Shown: positions 37,201 to 52,200 of the stretch, one piece after another
How positions within the stretch are numbered: the stretch's first letter is position 1
Layout of the letters: each line of letters begins with the position of its first letter
Source of the DNA: Antedon mediterranea
Taxonomy: Eukaryota; Echinodermata; Crinoidea; Comatulida; Antedonidae
NCBI RefSeq assembly: GCF_964355755.1
Contig: NC_092677.1
Coordinates: 19,502,101-19,566,100, forward strand
Length of the DNA stretch: 64,000 nt
Direction of reading: 5' to 3'
Program-made: the position numbers and the translations under genes
The notes under the pieces: model-generated
Told to the model about the DNA's origin: nothing
What the model saw: the letters and a program-made list of their open reading frames with translations, nothing else
Databases searched by the model: none

Positions 37201-40200
37201 TTCAATCATCATTGTTGATTTTTTGGCTACGGGTTTTGACTCGCCATAAAAAAAAAATAAAAAATGGGATGTAGGCCTAGTTACAATAGGCCCAGGTAGA
37301 TAGTAAATTCGATGACTTCTAGCTAGCTAGGCTATAGGCATATTGTAATTGTATATATCGAATATGCAGTATATAGCTACTGCAGCAGCTCTAGTAAACT
37401 AAGAGTTAACTAGGCCTGGGGAAAATACGCCAAGGAAAAGAGTCTGTGGTACACTCATTGTGAAAATAAGCTAGCTAGCTTTCCCCCATATATTAGATTT
37501 GGTTATATTGTATTATTTTAATAACCTACTCTAGCTAGTAGTATATCAACAAGGGTGAAATGGAAATACGATGCATTATGGATATCATCGTTGCAGAGTT
37601 AGGGGGTGCCAACAAAACATTCAACAACCAGAAATACAAAAAAGAAGCTCCGACGTTTTTATTTAGAGCATTTTACTATTTTAGGCATACAGAACTAATT
37701 GCTGTAAATTTCCCAGAGTTGTCACTGATAAATACAATTTAACATAACCTACATATAACTTAAAAAATCCAAATGATAAATTGTACGCTACGCCCCCATT
37801 TTTATGCCTCCATCATTGATAAGCCCCCTCTGTACACACGACTGCCGGCTATTTGTTTATCATTTTAATGAATGTAGTACGAGTCTAACTCCAAATAAAG
37901 ATATAGAACACATTTTAAGAATTCAAAGTGTTGATCTTTTTTTAGAATCTGATATATATCATAAATCATCTTTTTACATAATATACAGCATAAGCATGTA
38001 CAATCTAATTTAATTGTCACACAATTGAATTAACAAAGGACAAGGATTTCAAATAAACTGTTACAAATAAACAATTATTAATGAAATAGTTGGGGTATTG
38101 TTGGGTCCATGGGAAATCAACAATGTTTTGTAGACTTATTTAATTTGTTATTTAAAGTTGAGGGTAGTTATTTTTTAAACAATTATTGGAATACCATGAA
38201 AATAAAGAAAGATATGTTTTATGATTTCTTAATCACCAAGCAGAAATGATGAAAGTAATTCAATCTATTCGCTACCGGGAATAAATTGAGATTCGATATA
38301 ATTGTATTTACTATCACCACTAATTGTGTTTTTTTTTTATTCATGTATAATTCATAATTCATACAATTTATATATATTCAAAATCCGAATGTATTCATCG
38401 TTAAATAATAATTATTATAATGACCTTACTTCTGTTTTGGGTCATGGTTTTCCTCTTCGGCATTGCCGAATTATTTACTCCATCTCCATTGCTACAACAC
38501 ACGTCGTATCGCGGAATAATATCGCTTAACATAACGATGTAATTTGACCACCCAAAGCTCGCACGTGGCGTGACAAATTGAGAACGACGAACCCGATGAT
38601 TCACCCGATGATATGCATGATTGGCCACCAGGGAGCCGAGTCGACCACGAGTTGGAACTGTAGGCAACCGAGCGACACTCGGTCATCGTCGGCGCTGCAC
38701 TTACTGACCTCTGTCATATTTTATAAGGAAAACTGCAAACAACATCGTCGATTTGTGAAAATGGCCCCTTGTTTTTTCTAGGCCTACCTAGTAGTATACC
38801 TGTTTAGCGTACATTATTTACTTGCGAAAAACGTTGTTTGAATTTTATCGGTAGCCTAGGCTATCTAATAAATATAGAAATAAATATGATCTTATGTTCT
38901 AGCTCCTACTACTTATTAATAATTAATACTACTAGGCCTATCTAATGGCTGGTGCTAGCTAGAGGGCTAGCCTAGCCCTCTAGGCCAGAGCCTACGTACG
39001 TATTTGTTGTAATGACAATTTAAATGTTTTATTTAGCTCTATTCTACTCATTACTGCTATTATAATTTATAAAATGGCCTACTTTGTTCGTATATGATTC
39101 GTATATGTCCCGTATACGATATTCTTATCATGAATAAACAACGTATACGTTATGTATGCTAAACGTATACAACGCCAACTCTTTGTGGAGCAACAGAGTG
39201 GAAATAATGTAAACAGTGAAATCGTATACGATCCGTATACGTCGTATACGTTTTCAGCATATACGGATCGTATACGGCTTTTTTGCAAAGGGTATACAAG
39301 TTTGGTGTAATGATATCGATCTTCATAAAGATGGCCTAGAATTGGACGAGCCAAATTAATATTTACGAGATAGGTACGACCCATTTGACTAACTTTTAGA
39401 AAACTGTATCGGCTGTCATTGATAAAAATGATTTTCGTATGTATTTCCGACTGTTGTGCTCTTTCTCTATTTCAAGTAAAAAAAACAATAGTAACCAGAG
39501 TGCGCCCTCTCTTGTTGGGAGTGAAAATACGGAGATAAAATGTTATAGCGCCACCATCGCTAAGAGAGAAAAAGCTAATGCGTAAGCAAGGATTTTTCGT
39601 CTTAAGACATAATTTGCTGCCCTCTAGAGTTTAATTTTGCGCATGTGCAAAGTAAAATTTACCGTAGACAATTTTTCTGCTAAGATGGTTTGATAAATAA
39701 GATTTATTTATTTAAGTTATTTGCCTAAGCACTTTATAAATATTTCAGCTTCAGCAAAAATATAAGCAAATATTGATAAATGCCAACCCTGAAGCCTATA
39801 CTAACAAATGTGTTGTTTTTTACCTTTGCCTATTTTTTATCCATTTTCTAGTGCATCAACGGAGTTAGTACAAATGGCGAAAATAGTAATGATGAAAGTA
39901 TATCAGTTGATAGAGAGGTACAAGATTTTTATGGTTAATTTGTTGTTAATTGTTGATATGTTTTACATTTTTTATTTATTTTTATTTCACCTTATTTTTA
40001 GAGGGTGACTCTAAACAGCGTATGCTGACAATCAAGGGGCCCTCTTGATGAGTTGTGATAACTGTCTGTGTGATAATGACTGTGTCAACTCAATATTAGG
40101 AAACTTCTATTCTTCTAAGTACAACATTTTGTATAAATATAACTTTTCATCTGCATTAAATTGACTTGTTTCAAGAAATGTTATTGATCATAAAAAAGCA

Positions 40201-43200
40201 CCATGGTATCACACCTTGAGAGAAACAACATTTTGAGCAAACATCAACATGGTTCTTTTTGCACCCAACTCCTGGAATTCTTTCAAGATATTCATAATGC
40301 ATTTGATGAGGGTGACCCTGTTGATATTGTTTACCTAAACTGCCGTAAACCTTTTGATATGATGCCACATGAAAAACTAAAAGCAAAAGTGAGAGAAGCA
40401 AGTATTTCAGGAAAAATTCTAGTGGATATCCATCTAGTTTCTGTTAAGAGGCAACTATCAAGTTGGTTACTAGTGGAGTTATCTGAGGCTCAGTACTAGG
40501 TCCAGTGCTCTTCCTGATCTTTATAAATGATTTGCCCAATCAACGCAAAAGGCAAGCAATTGGCAGACGATGCAAATTATATTGCTGCATGCGCTAGGAC
40601 AATGATGCCCTAGACAAACACATAAAGTAAACGTTGGCTTCTACAGTTCAATGAAATCAAGTGTAACGTTTTTTACATATCATATTGGCAACACTGAACT
40701 TGTATCTGACTGAACCAAGAGATCTGGGAATAACTGTTACTACAGACATCAAATTCAAAATCCATGTAAATAAGCAAATAGCAGAATTGCAATGATTAGG
40801 CAGGCACACTTTTACTTCTTTAGACACAGCGATGTTTATCTATTTTTTTAATTATAAAATGCTAATTTGTTCGCTCCTCAAATATTTTGTACAAGTGTAG
40901 TCACCAAAACAAAAGACTCAAGAATATTTGAGAAAGCTTGTGCCTAACCTAAATGAAGAACACCTAGCAAAACTCCGTTTAACAACACTCAAAAGACCTC
41001 ATCGAAATGTTCAAAATCAACAGAGGGATAAAAAACATTAGGCAAACTCATTTTTCATTCAAAGACAGCACCCTGGAAGATTTATAACTAGAAAACATTC
41101 ACTTTATATTTATTATATAAAACCAAAATATACTTTCTTTGACTTCAGAGGAATGAATAAATAGAACTCACTGCCAGAACATGTCATTAACGGCACAAAT
41201 AAAAATACATTGTATCTGCCAACTATAAATAACCTCAACATTCACACAAACAAAAGGAGAGCAAGCATCTATTACGAGCATTAAGCTCACTGCCTCCTTA
41301 AATCTATATAATAAATACTACAATGAATAAAACTAAAATGAAAAATACATCAAAATGCAAAAACGCATTGTTAAAATACTTACAACAACGCTATAAGCCA
41401 GTGTTAAAACAATTAAAATTAAAAACAAACTAGATTGGAACATCGTCACTTTAACTTTGACAACAAACGCCACGTGCACATACAAATAAGTAACTCCTAC
41501 AAAAGGTAATTGATTGAGCAAGGCAAAATTTCAGAAAGATTGAGGTTAAAATAAGCGAGATGGGCTCTATCAAATTTAATGAACTAGTCTCTCTCTCGAA
41601 GTGCCATATCATGAGACTTTGGCGATCATGTTGTGCCACAATTCTCTGTCTATTGCCATGTTCAGCAACTCCATTTCTTTGGTATTCTCGCCTCTATTCC
41701 GAATCCATTCAGCTATGCTGGCCAACCAAGTGACTCTTTTTCTCCCCCTGCTCCTTCTTCCTTCTATTTTCCCAGTTATTGCCAAGTTCTCCAGACCTCC
41801 CTTCCTCAACACATGTCCCATGAATCTCATCTGTCTAATCCTAATATCCTTCAGTAGTTTTCTGCACACTCCAGCTCTTATCAATACATCTTCATTACTA
41901 ACTCTATCTGTCCATGGAATTCTCATCATTCTCCTTAGAAACCACATCTCACAGCTTTCCAATCTTTTTCTGAGGTCAGTTGTGATTGACCAGGCTTCAC
42001 TTCCATACATCAGCACAGGATAGATGTAGCAGTTTAATACACGCAACCTGGTTTCCATACTCATCGCACAGTTCTTCAAGATATTCTCCATTTCTCCAAA
42101 TGCGGATTTCGCAAGGACTATCCTTCTCTTTATCTCCGTTACACACCTGGCATCATCTGTTATTTTGCTCCCAAGATAATTAAAAGAGGACACCTGCTGA
42201 ATTAACTGGTCACCTGCTCGAAGGTTACACGTTGGACTCTCCTTTTTTGACACTACTAAACACTCTGTCTTACTACAATTTATAGACAGACCCATCTTTT
42301 CGCTTTCTACTACAACCACATCCAGCAACCTTTGGAGATCTTCAGCTGACTCTGCCAGTAGAACTGTGTCATCTGCATATCTGATGTTTGTAATATTTCT
42401 ACCACAAACTCTCAAACCCTTCTCATTCTCTAGCTCCCTCAAGATCAACTCGCTATAGTAGTTAAACAAGTCTGGTGACATTACACAGCCCTGTCTCACT
42501 CCTCTTCCAATACTTGTGTAGTCACTGCACTCCCTATCTACCCTCATGCATGCAGTCTGTTTCCAGTACAAATTTTGCAACAATCGAAAATCCTTTCCAT
42601 GTAGGTCAATTGCTAAGTTCTTGAAATAGCTGCTCATGCCTTACTTTGTCAAATGCCTTGGTGTAGTCTATGAAACACATGTATACATCTTTCTGCATCT
42701 CCACTGCTCTTTCAGTTATCATTCTTATCACAAAGATGGCATTCCTGGTGCCTGAATCCTTTACAAAACCAAACTGCTCACTCCCAATCTCTGGTTTTAA
42801 TCTACTTCTTGCTCTCATAAGTAGTATCCTCAGAATGATCTTGGTGACATGACTCATGAGGCTGATTGTACGATGTTTTTCACACTCTACAGCACCTGGT
42901 TTCTTCGGAAGGGCAATAAAAATGGACTTACTCAAGTCCTCAGGGAAACTTCCATCCTCATATATCTTATTGATCACTTCTTTTCTTTTTCTTTTCTTTT
43001 TTTTTACTCATCCAACAGCGAGAACTCGCCAATTACAGGATGGATAAACTATTTAATAATTTCATAATTTATAATTTATCGTGCTTATAAACTAAGTCTC
43101 ATTTGAGGCTTAGGGAGTGGAGTTAAAGAGTCATGAGTTACAACCCTGCACTAGGTCAGGATTGAACCCGGGACCTTGGGATTGGAAGGCAAGCACGTAA

Positions 43201-46200
43201 ACCACCAAGCTACAGCTCCACTACTTCAGTTAACTTTTCCACTCCATACTCTTCTAATGCCTCAATCATCTCAATGACTACACCATCCGGTTCTGCCGCC
43301 TTATTCTTCCTCAACATCTTGATTGCTGTTCGTACTTCTGCTTTCAAGATCTTTGGTCCTTCTTCTGAGTCAGGAAAGCTTGGAATTGCTTGTCTAACAT
43401 CAAAAAACAGCTCCCCGATATACTCTGTCCATCTTTTCAAAATATCAGTCTTTTCAACAAGCATTGTTCCATCCTTTGCCTTAATGCATCCAGAGTTTGA
43501 GCAGCCAGACTTCCTTTCAGTGATCTCATTAAGTCTCTGATAAATCTTGTAGTTGTTGTTCTCTAGTCTACTCTCAATCTCCTCACACTGGGTGTTGAGC
43601 CACTTTTCTTTTGCCTCCCTGCACTTTTGCTTAATTTCTGTATCTAGATCTTTATATTCTTTACTTGATCTACTACTAATCTTCTGTCTATCCCTCATCA
43701 TTGATAGTGTCTCTTCGGACACCCATTTGTTCTTCCTTCTTCTCTCTTTCTTGGGTAAGGATTCTTTGGCTGTCTCAACAAGGATGTCTCTCATTGTATC
43801 CCACGTAATCTCTTCACCTTCATCTACAAGGATGTCAAACTTATTCTTCACTTGAATGGAATATTCCATACGGATCTCCGGACTGTTTAGCTGCTCAAAG
43901 TCTAATTTCTGTACATTTTTGGCTTTCTTCACCTTTTTTAACTTTGATTGAAGTGTGCAAACCACTGGAATGTGGTCACTTCCACAATCTGCCCCTGAAT
44001 ATGTTTTTGCATGAGTCACTGCCCTTTTACACCTACTGTTTACTGCAATGTAGTCAATCTGGTTCCTCATCACATCACCAGGGCTCTTCCATGTGTATAT
44101 TCGTTATGGTCATATCTTTAGCTTTACACCAGTTCACCCATCTATCGCCACGCTCATATCTTTCACCCATCCCATGCTCTCCAACTGTGTTTCCATCCTG
44201 TCCATGGCCAACCTTTGCATTCAGATCACCCATGATGATATTTATCTCATCTGATTTGCATTGGGATTTGGCCTGGTCTAAGGTCGCATAAAAGTTATCT
44301 ATTTCTTCATCTGTGCTGTCAGCTGTAGGTGCATAAACGTGACTATGATAGAGATATTGAGGGGTTGTCCCTGCAGTTTGACCAGCATAACTCTTTCACT
44401 CACAGCCCAATAGCCCAGCATAGATTTAGCCATATCACCATCCAAAAGCAACCCTACACCTTTTTCATGTTTGTCTCCTCCAGCGTAAATCATCTTGTAA
44501 TCATCAATCATAAATTCACCATTATTTGTCCAATGAGTTTCATTTATCCCTAATATATTGATGTTGAGTCTCATCATTTCCTGCTTAACACTTTCAAGTT
44601 TGCCATCTTGATACAAGGTCCTCACATTCCACGTTCCTATTCTGATTGTACTTCTATTGCGGACAGTAGCTTTATGACGGTCGAGCTCCACCTGTCGCAC
44701 ATGAGACACCCTACTGGGCGAGGAGCCTCCTTCATACGAAGGATGTACCCCCTTTACGCCGTTAGCTTTCATTCTTGAATTGTGACACTTCATAATTGTT
44801 CTTGGAAAAATGATAGTGAAGTGGTTTCCCGTTGCCTTCTTCACCGCAGTCTATCAGCCATAAAAGGGATCACCATCCTGCCTGACAATGTGTGCTGAGG
44901 TCTGCCGTTGTCCTAGAAATGGATCTTCCGCCGAGACACCCATACTGCATCACTGCTGCCTAATGCAGGGCATGGCTAGGCCTATTTAGAGGTGGCCTAA
45001 ACTCGCCTCTACTGCAGAACGTATTTGGGGATATGCGGGTTTTATGACCCTGTTGGTGCCACCCAACAGTGCCCGACCCCCTGCTGTTACTGCAGTCCTC
45101 CTTTAGTCGCCTCTTACGACACGCGAAGCTTTCGTGGGGGGTATTCTTTTATCAGACCCTCCCCATGAACTAGTACAAAAGAGAAAAAAACCCTATTTTA
45201 AAAATGTGCAAGCAAAATGGTTACATGAATTCATTAGTTTTCATAATAAGTTGAAAAAATGGTGGGTCACCGTTCATCCTGAAGCCCTATAATAGATTCA
45301 AAATAGGCATATTATTTCAGAAATCTGCATTAAATTAGCCATTTTTTAGCACACAAATTTTATAGTTTAACGTGCACGGCCACGTGCGTCATTATTTCAC
45401 AATTAAAGTTCATACAAAAAAAATATCAGTTGCAAAAATGGTCTTCCTACGCTATGTACATGTTTTTTTGGAGTGGGGTTGTGGCTTGGTGGTTATGATG
45501 CTTGGCTACCACTCCACGTCACATGTCAGGATTTTTTCTAAGGACAAAATTACAACTCCACTCCCAAAGACTTGTAAGACTTTGTTTATGTAGAGCATCT
45601 TGTGTATATGTTTGTCTTGTGAACCTCTGAGGGTCCCTAGTTGTAAATTGATGAAAATGGAGTTAGATCTGCTTTAATAATATGCTGTCCACTTTTTTAA
45701 GGTCTCTCGATATTTTTCTTATCATTTTCATATTATATACATCCAATTTAAATGCTAAATATAAAATACTTAAAATAATACTTTGATAAAACAGGATTAA
45801 AATAGTCTAATCAACTCTATTGAGCTTTCTGTTGTCTGCACAATGGTTAACAAACAAACAGCATTAACTCCATGTTCAGTAGATTGAAAGTAGCCCTTCA
45901 ACATATATAGTGCTCCAAAATAACCTTTCTTAGATACAGGCTTAGATTGGCTTGTAGACTTGTCTTTAAATTACATTGTCAGGCACATGTTTTACTTGCA
46001 TGCAGCTGCAGATCCCTTTCCTATATATAGACAGTATAAAGAATAAATAATAATATTAGGGAGGTTTCGCAATCTTACGAATACGAAAGCGGATACGTCA
46101 AGCACACATATTCTTTTTTCGTAAGCCAGTAAAAATCTGTATCGCATGGCAACGAAATATTGAGGGCGCCGTCCAAAATATGACTGCGGTAAATTTGAGT

Positions 46201-49200
46201 GAAGCGTAGGTACGTGTTGGTGCTTGGCTGCCTAGGCCTACCTACCGTAGCATCAAAGCGAGTGAGGACTTTAAAAACTGCTATTTATCAAAATTGACAT
46301 GGCATTTTACCAAATTACTTTTAGTAAATTACTTTCAATAAAAGTATAATTATATTATAATCATGAATCATTCCTGATTCAAATGCAAAATGTGCAAAAT
46401 AGATCAAAAACTATACTTGTGTAGTTACGAATATGACTGGTGATATTCGTCAACACGAATACGCTTCGTCAACACGAATATGAAATGGGGATCAGCTTAA
46501 AGTTTCACAAATGTGTGACGTTTTCGTTATCGTATTCGTAACGTTGCGAAACCTCCCTTATACTACATTTTTACTGATTTAAAAAAACTTCTATTTTTTC
46601 CCATAGCCATCTAATAAGAAAGTTGAAGATTTGAAGAGCCTAATATTAAGTCAACAGACAGCTCTGGAGATCATCTCAAATTTGTCATGCTTCGAAGGTA
46701 ATTTTGTCTGTTAGTACAGTCAACTCCCCTTGTCAAGTCGCCCTTGTATAAGTCGAAAAATAACAAAGGTCAAATTTTTCAATTAGTCAATTATTTCCTA
46801 TACATTAGTTTAATTTTTATTTGTAGATATCTTTTTTAGGTACAAATACTCATTTAGTGTATTCACAAATCATGCGGTAATAGCATGCCAAAAAAGGCAT
46901 CAAAACACAGACGCCCGTATTCTTAAACCGGACTTTAGTCGTAGTTCGTAGTTCGACTTGAAAAAGTCGTAGTTCGAGCTATTACTTCAAATTCGATTCA
47001 AAAACGAAGTAGTCGAAGTTTGCAGTTCGACTTAATGAAGTCGAGTTGCACACGTCTGGGTAACAAAGGCTATACATTGGCCAATGACGAGAGAGTATTT
47101 GAGGAGCAGACGAAATGTTGCGCATTGATATCACTTTCCATTTCTTACAACACTTTTTACGCATCAGGACTATATACATGAAAAATAATTTTAATCGTTA
47201 ATTATTAGAACAATATCAGTATTAATTTAACAGTGAAGTATATTTGATTAACAACAAATAAAATCTTCAAAATATATTTAGGAACCATGGCGGTACGGTA
47301 ACTTTTATATTTTCTAGGCCCCCAACAAAGTATGATCGCGACGAACCACGCACTTCATAGCGTGACAAGAAAGCGCTAGGCCTCCTAAACATTCCATCGC
47401 GTGGTGAATTGCCGCATCTCCCATTGTCGCTATGGCGTGACGTAGCTCAAGTCGGACTTGCGCGAAGAAAATAATGTAATTTGTATACAGTTGTAAATAA
47501 AGATGATTTTCATTATTATAACTTATACTAATGTATATTTAATTAAGCTAATATAAATATAGATATTTCATTCTTCAATGTCTGGCCAATATAACAACTC
47601 AATGACTGTTACGTTTTTTATAAACATCGTTTAAAAACCATTTAGTCGACCATTTAGCCTGCCCCCTACAGGATTAAAAAAATCGATCAAAACCGTCTCG
47701 ATTTAGTCGAGGTTGGCCTGAATTAGTCGACGATTTAGTTGAAGTTCGGTTTACGAATTAAAATGACGTCATTTTTTTAGTTTTAGCTCAAACTACGACT
47801 AAAGTCCGGTTTAAGAATACGGGCGTAAGGCGTAATGTCCAAATGCTTTCAAACTGACAAAGCGTGTAAATTGCGTTTTCTTGTTGTAGCGTTGGCGTGA
47901 AAAATCTAAAATTGTCAGACCATTTGGAAAATGGACAATATGCATAGTAGCTTGTAATAGTTCCACCCACTAACATGCTTGACTGATTTTAACGAATCGT
48001 TTAACATTGTTGCGCATCGCTTCGTGTAACATCGTTTGACACTGCGTTACCCATTGGCAACCTGGCTCAGTCTTAAGGACTGGATACACATGCAATTCTG
48101 TTGAGCACTCATTGCAATGTAGAAAAGACAGGATGCATTCTATTAATGTGAACTATAGATGCCAAAATAATTCTTTTGAAAAAAAAAAGTCTTACAAGAT
48201 TGAAAGGCTAACAATAAATTAAATATAACAATGTTTTTTTTGTCCATAGATGAGAGTGATGATTGGGCTGATATGGATTGTAGTGGTAGCAGTAGTAGCG
48301 AAGATGGCCTTGATGATGAAGTGGACGTAATGGATGAAGAACCAGTGATGATGGTACATTAGTAGTTAATGGTCTAATGCTTCAGTGCAAAAAATGTCTA
48401 TAGACGCTTTTGTTCATAGGGACATTCTATTGAAAATATGTTTTGTTAAAATTAACCATTAAATATGAAAAAAAAAATGATGCAGTCCATTGCATTTGTC
48501 TTAACGTGTGTACAGACCGGAACTGTAATTATCATTATCAATCAATTATCAATCTTTGTTTGTTTTGAAAATAGGTGGGTGTTTTCAAAAAATATTATTA
48601 GGCCCCATAATTTAGCACTTTATTTTAAAATTCCTAATAAATTTTTTTAATATATAAATAACGTGGTCACCAGCTTATTCCAGATTGGTTTGATGTTCCC
48701 AGTCGCGTCTGAAAACCCTGTTCAGCAGCAATTCTTTTAGATATTCTGTTTCTGCACATGTTTTCAGTATGTAATGTGTGTCTTGAGGGCCAATGATTGT
48801 GTAGCCTTTTCAATGCTAACTTTGTGTATTAAATAGCTATATCTTAAAATAAAACATTCCCATTAGCAACCCCAATACCTTTGTGTCACGGTCAAGCATG
48901 AGTGTCCTTTTCAAACTGGTGCTACAAGATTTTAAGCTAGTGTTGAGAGGAATTTAGAGAATTTACTAAAATGTTGTGTTGTTTTTACAAAACAATAAAG
49001 CAAACAAATTATCTCTCTACCCCAAGACCTCATCTAATTGGTCGAGAAATCCCTAAATTTTTGGCTCGAAAGAATTCCTGCTGTTTGTAAATGAAAATGA
49101 GCTTTCTGACAACCTTAAATATTTTGTAGCAGACTGGCCTAATAGAAAGTGGGATCGGGCAGCTCCAGCTAATAAATATTCATGATAGTTTGCTAAATAG

Positions 49201-52200
49201 ATCTGCTGATGACTAGACGCATCTTAAATACCGTGTTAGGCTGGACTTGTTTTTGTGGTCTGGAATAAATAAACCTATAAACCAGCCTCTTTCACTATGT
49301 ATACATTATATTTACATTACATACACAAATTTTTTATTTAAAAACAAAAATTATTAAATTAACATTATTTGTCAGTAACGATGTCCATTAATGTTTGTGT
49401 TCAACATGTTTAATAATCACTTCGATTATTTATTGATTCTAATTATCTTTGGTTACATAAAAAAAAAAACATCCAGTCCATAGGTGGGCTATTCATATTT
49501 ACATTTCATTAATTTGATTTGTTTTCTTATTTATAGAGTCCTCTTTGTTTGTCTTCAGAAATACACAATGCTTTAGTTGCTCAGAATATACCAGTAAAGG
49601 TAATTAATTACAATACTATCATTTTTTTCATTCACTGCCTGGATGACTATGTAGGCTGGAAAGCCAGTTAAATTGAGGCAACATTGACACATTCTTTTGA
49701 TTGCCCTTTACTGTATTTGTGTAACGGTAAACAATTCATTTTTAATTATTTGTTTATGATATATTGAGCTTCAAAATAGGTCTTTACCTGCCAAGCTTAC
49801 ATTTTTATTTGCATTGTCCCCATTTTCGATGCCAAACCAGAAAACATTTAGCGAAATAAATTAAAATGGCCTAAAAATTAATGCAAATCACAGACATTTC
49901 ACATAACCGTGTACCAGAACCACTACTGCAATTTGTACATAAAACAATTACATAATAGTCCATTAAAAAATCACCCTCACCATGGCATAAGCTTGTATCC
50001 TAATGAAACTTACAGAGTAGGTTCAGAATATATTATAAAGATCATTTCTTGATGTTGCATCTTTCAAAATCTGGGATTTAAAGAGTAAATTAGACTTTCA
50101 TACATAATGTATATCCACCTCACGTAGTAAATCATTTACCACGAATGTAACGAAGCGTTAATGAAATTACGATACGCCATTAGCGCCCATTTAAAAATAC
50201 ATTAACAAAGCTATAAAACCTACGCTAATCAACTGAATATTTTCTGTACATATATATACCAGTAATAAAATACATGAAAAAGTACATTACATATTTAAGG
50301 CATAAGTAATAAATAACTTTTAAATAGTTCTGTAAGGCTGTAAGGTATAATAAACTTTAACAAAGCTATAAAACCTACGCTAAATAACTGTTTTACCATA
50401 ATTTAAATATAGTTTACAATACATTATATTATTATAAAATACATAACATATAAAGAAACCCAAATATAAACTAAAATATTTACAGATATGTGTTTAAAAT
50501 GTCAAACAAAAAAGGCCTTCCATAAAATGATGTGAAGTATTTTTTATTGTAAACTATAATTAAATTATTGTTGGTTTTATAGCTTTGTTAAAGTTTATTA
50601 TACCTTACAGAACTATTTAAAAGTAATTACTTTATATGTCTTATGTAATGTACTTTTTCGTGTATTTTGTTACCAGTATATATATATATTTACAGAAAAT
50701 ATTGAAACCTTATTTGGTAAGTCACTAAATTATGTATGCATTTGGAGCTAAACAAATTCTAAATATATATATTGTAATGCATAGCGAAAAATTGTGAATT
50801 CTTAAACAAATTTTATAGTTAAAAAATTGGCTTTATACAAAGTTGACTGTTGATTTTTTACATTACAGGTCTTGGCTAAATTAAATTTTCATGAGAAATC
50901 TTTACTGGGCCAAATAAACAGCAGCACAAAATACACATTTTTAGCTTCAGGGTGAGTTTATACAACCTACATTTTCCTTAAATATTTGTTATCTGCAACT
51001 AGTTGTGAATAGTCCCCTCATTGTCTTTTTTTTCTTGATTATTCTTTAGAATTTTAGGTTTTCGATGACGTCACAATTGGACAGAATAGCGTACATGCGA
51101 TTTGTGAATTTATATGACTGATAATAAATTTCAATGAAACTTTACACAAGTATGTTTCACATAAAATGTCAACTTTCTAAAAGAATTTGCTTTTCAAACT
51201 TGATACACAATTGTAAAATCAATTTCTATTCAATTTTGGTTATTTTAAGTAAAACACACTGCTCGTGTTTATGGTAAAAGGCCAAATATGCAATTGATTT
51301 TGTCATTTTCATGACATCTAAATGCACTCTACAATTAATGGCCAATTTAAGGCAAATTTGTGAAAAAATTTGCATATTTTAAATCTATCATAGCTCCTCA
51401 GGATGGGTGATGACCCCATTTGTTAAAAACTTTACTTTATGTAAATCTTTTCTTACCAGATGTGGTAACGTCATCATATGGCCACTTAAATTTTAAAAAT
51501 AATTTTTGTCTTTTGTACTGGTTAAAGGGGGGTTGCGGGTTTAAAATGAATAGTAAAAAATGTAAAATATATTTGTTTGTCTCTTGAACGGTAAAAGTTT
51601 CAATTTATATAAGCGCCCAGTGAAGCAGAACGAAGGCTGTGAAATGAGGCCAGATTACAAGTGCAGCTACGGCAAAATCACACTGTGGTTACAGAATAGC
51701 AAATTCGTGAAATGGTCAATCTTCCGACGACTCGTTATCATTAACCATATCAATTACTTTTGTAAAATTATACTTATCTGATGTAATTTTAGTCGGTCTT
51801 CCCATTTATAAAGTCAATTTTCTATGAAAATCCATCAAAACAGTGAAAAATTAGATAAGTTTGCACTTTACGTTTGCCGATTTTCGCACTGACTTAGGGA
51901 AAGCCTTCAAAATCAATGAAGCGTAACGTATACATTCCTGCTGAGCGAGGAGAGCGAGACGACGATACACGTGCTCTCTCTGCCCATGCCTGGCATCGTC
52001 ACGTGATAAGCAGATACAGTATACAATACCAAACTGGTCGGGTCGAGTATACCCCGTCTATAATCACAACATGAACGATGTACAGTATTTGATTGAAGGT
52101 CGACTCAACCTACCGGAATGGTATAGATAATATAGCTCGAATGAGAGAGTTGGAATATTTGTAAACATAAGTACAGTATTGCTAATTTTAACAAGTGTAG

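Larger units (their letters stand above)
41560..45165 (-). mobile_element. RTE/BovB-like LINE, nearly complete, split by a SINE
   Basis: On the minus strand, the 5' region 45165-44845 includes cccccacgaaagcttcgcgt and cgtaagaggcgacta. The single ORF runs 44844 to 41609 with three frameshifts and one SINE insertion (42983-43219). The C-terminal KIEGRRSRGRKRVTWL motif and the endonuclease-first single ORF are typical of the RTE/BovB clade. Located in the 6.7-kb HEATR3 intron, antisense to the gene. The 3' end is approximate. Confidence 0.9.

Noticed and set aside
36130-39790. A larger element enclosing the cgtatacg element, suggested by tttgcttag-type words on both sides
   Set aside because: The similarity between the two outer stretches is too weak and too AT-rich to define termini.
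41601-43855. Plus-strand open frames up to 140 codons
   Set aside because: Antisense shadows of the minus-strand RTE protein, which explains every one of them.
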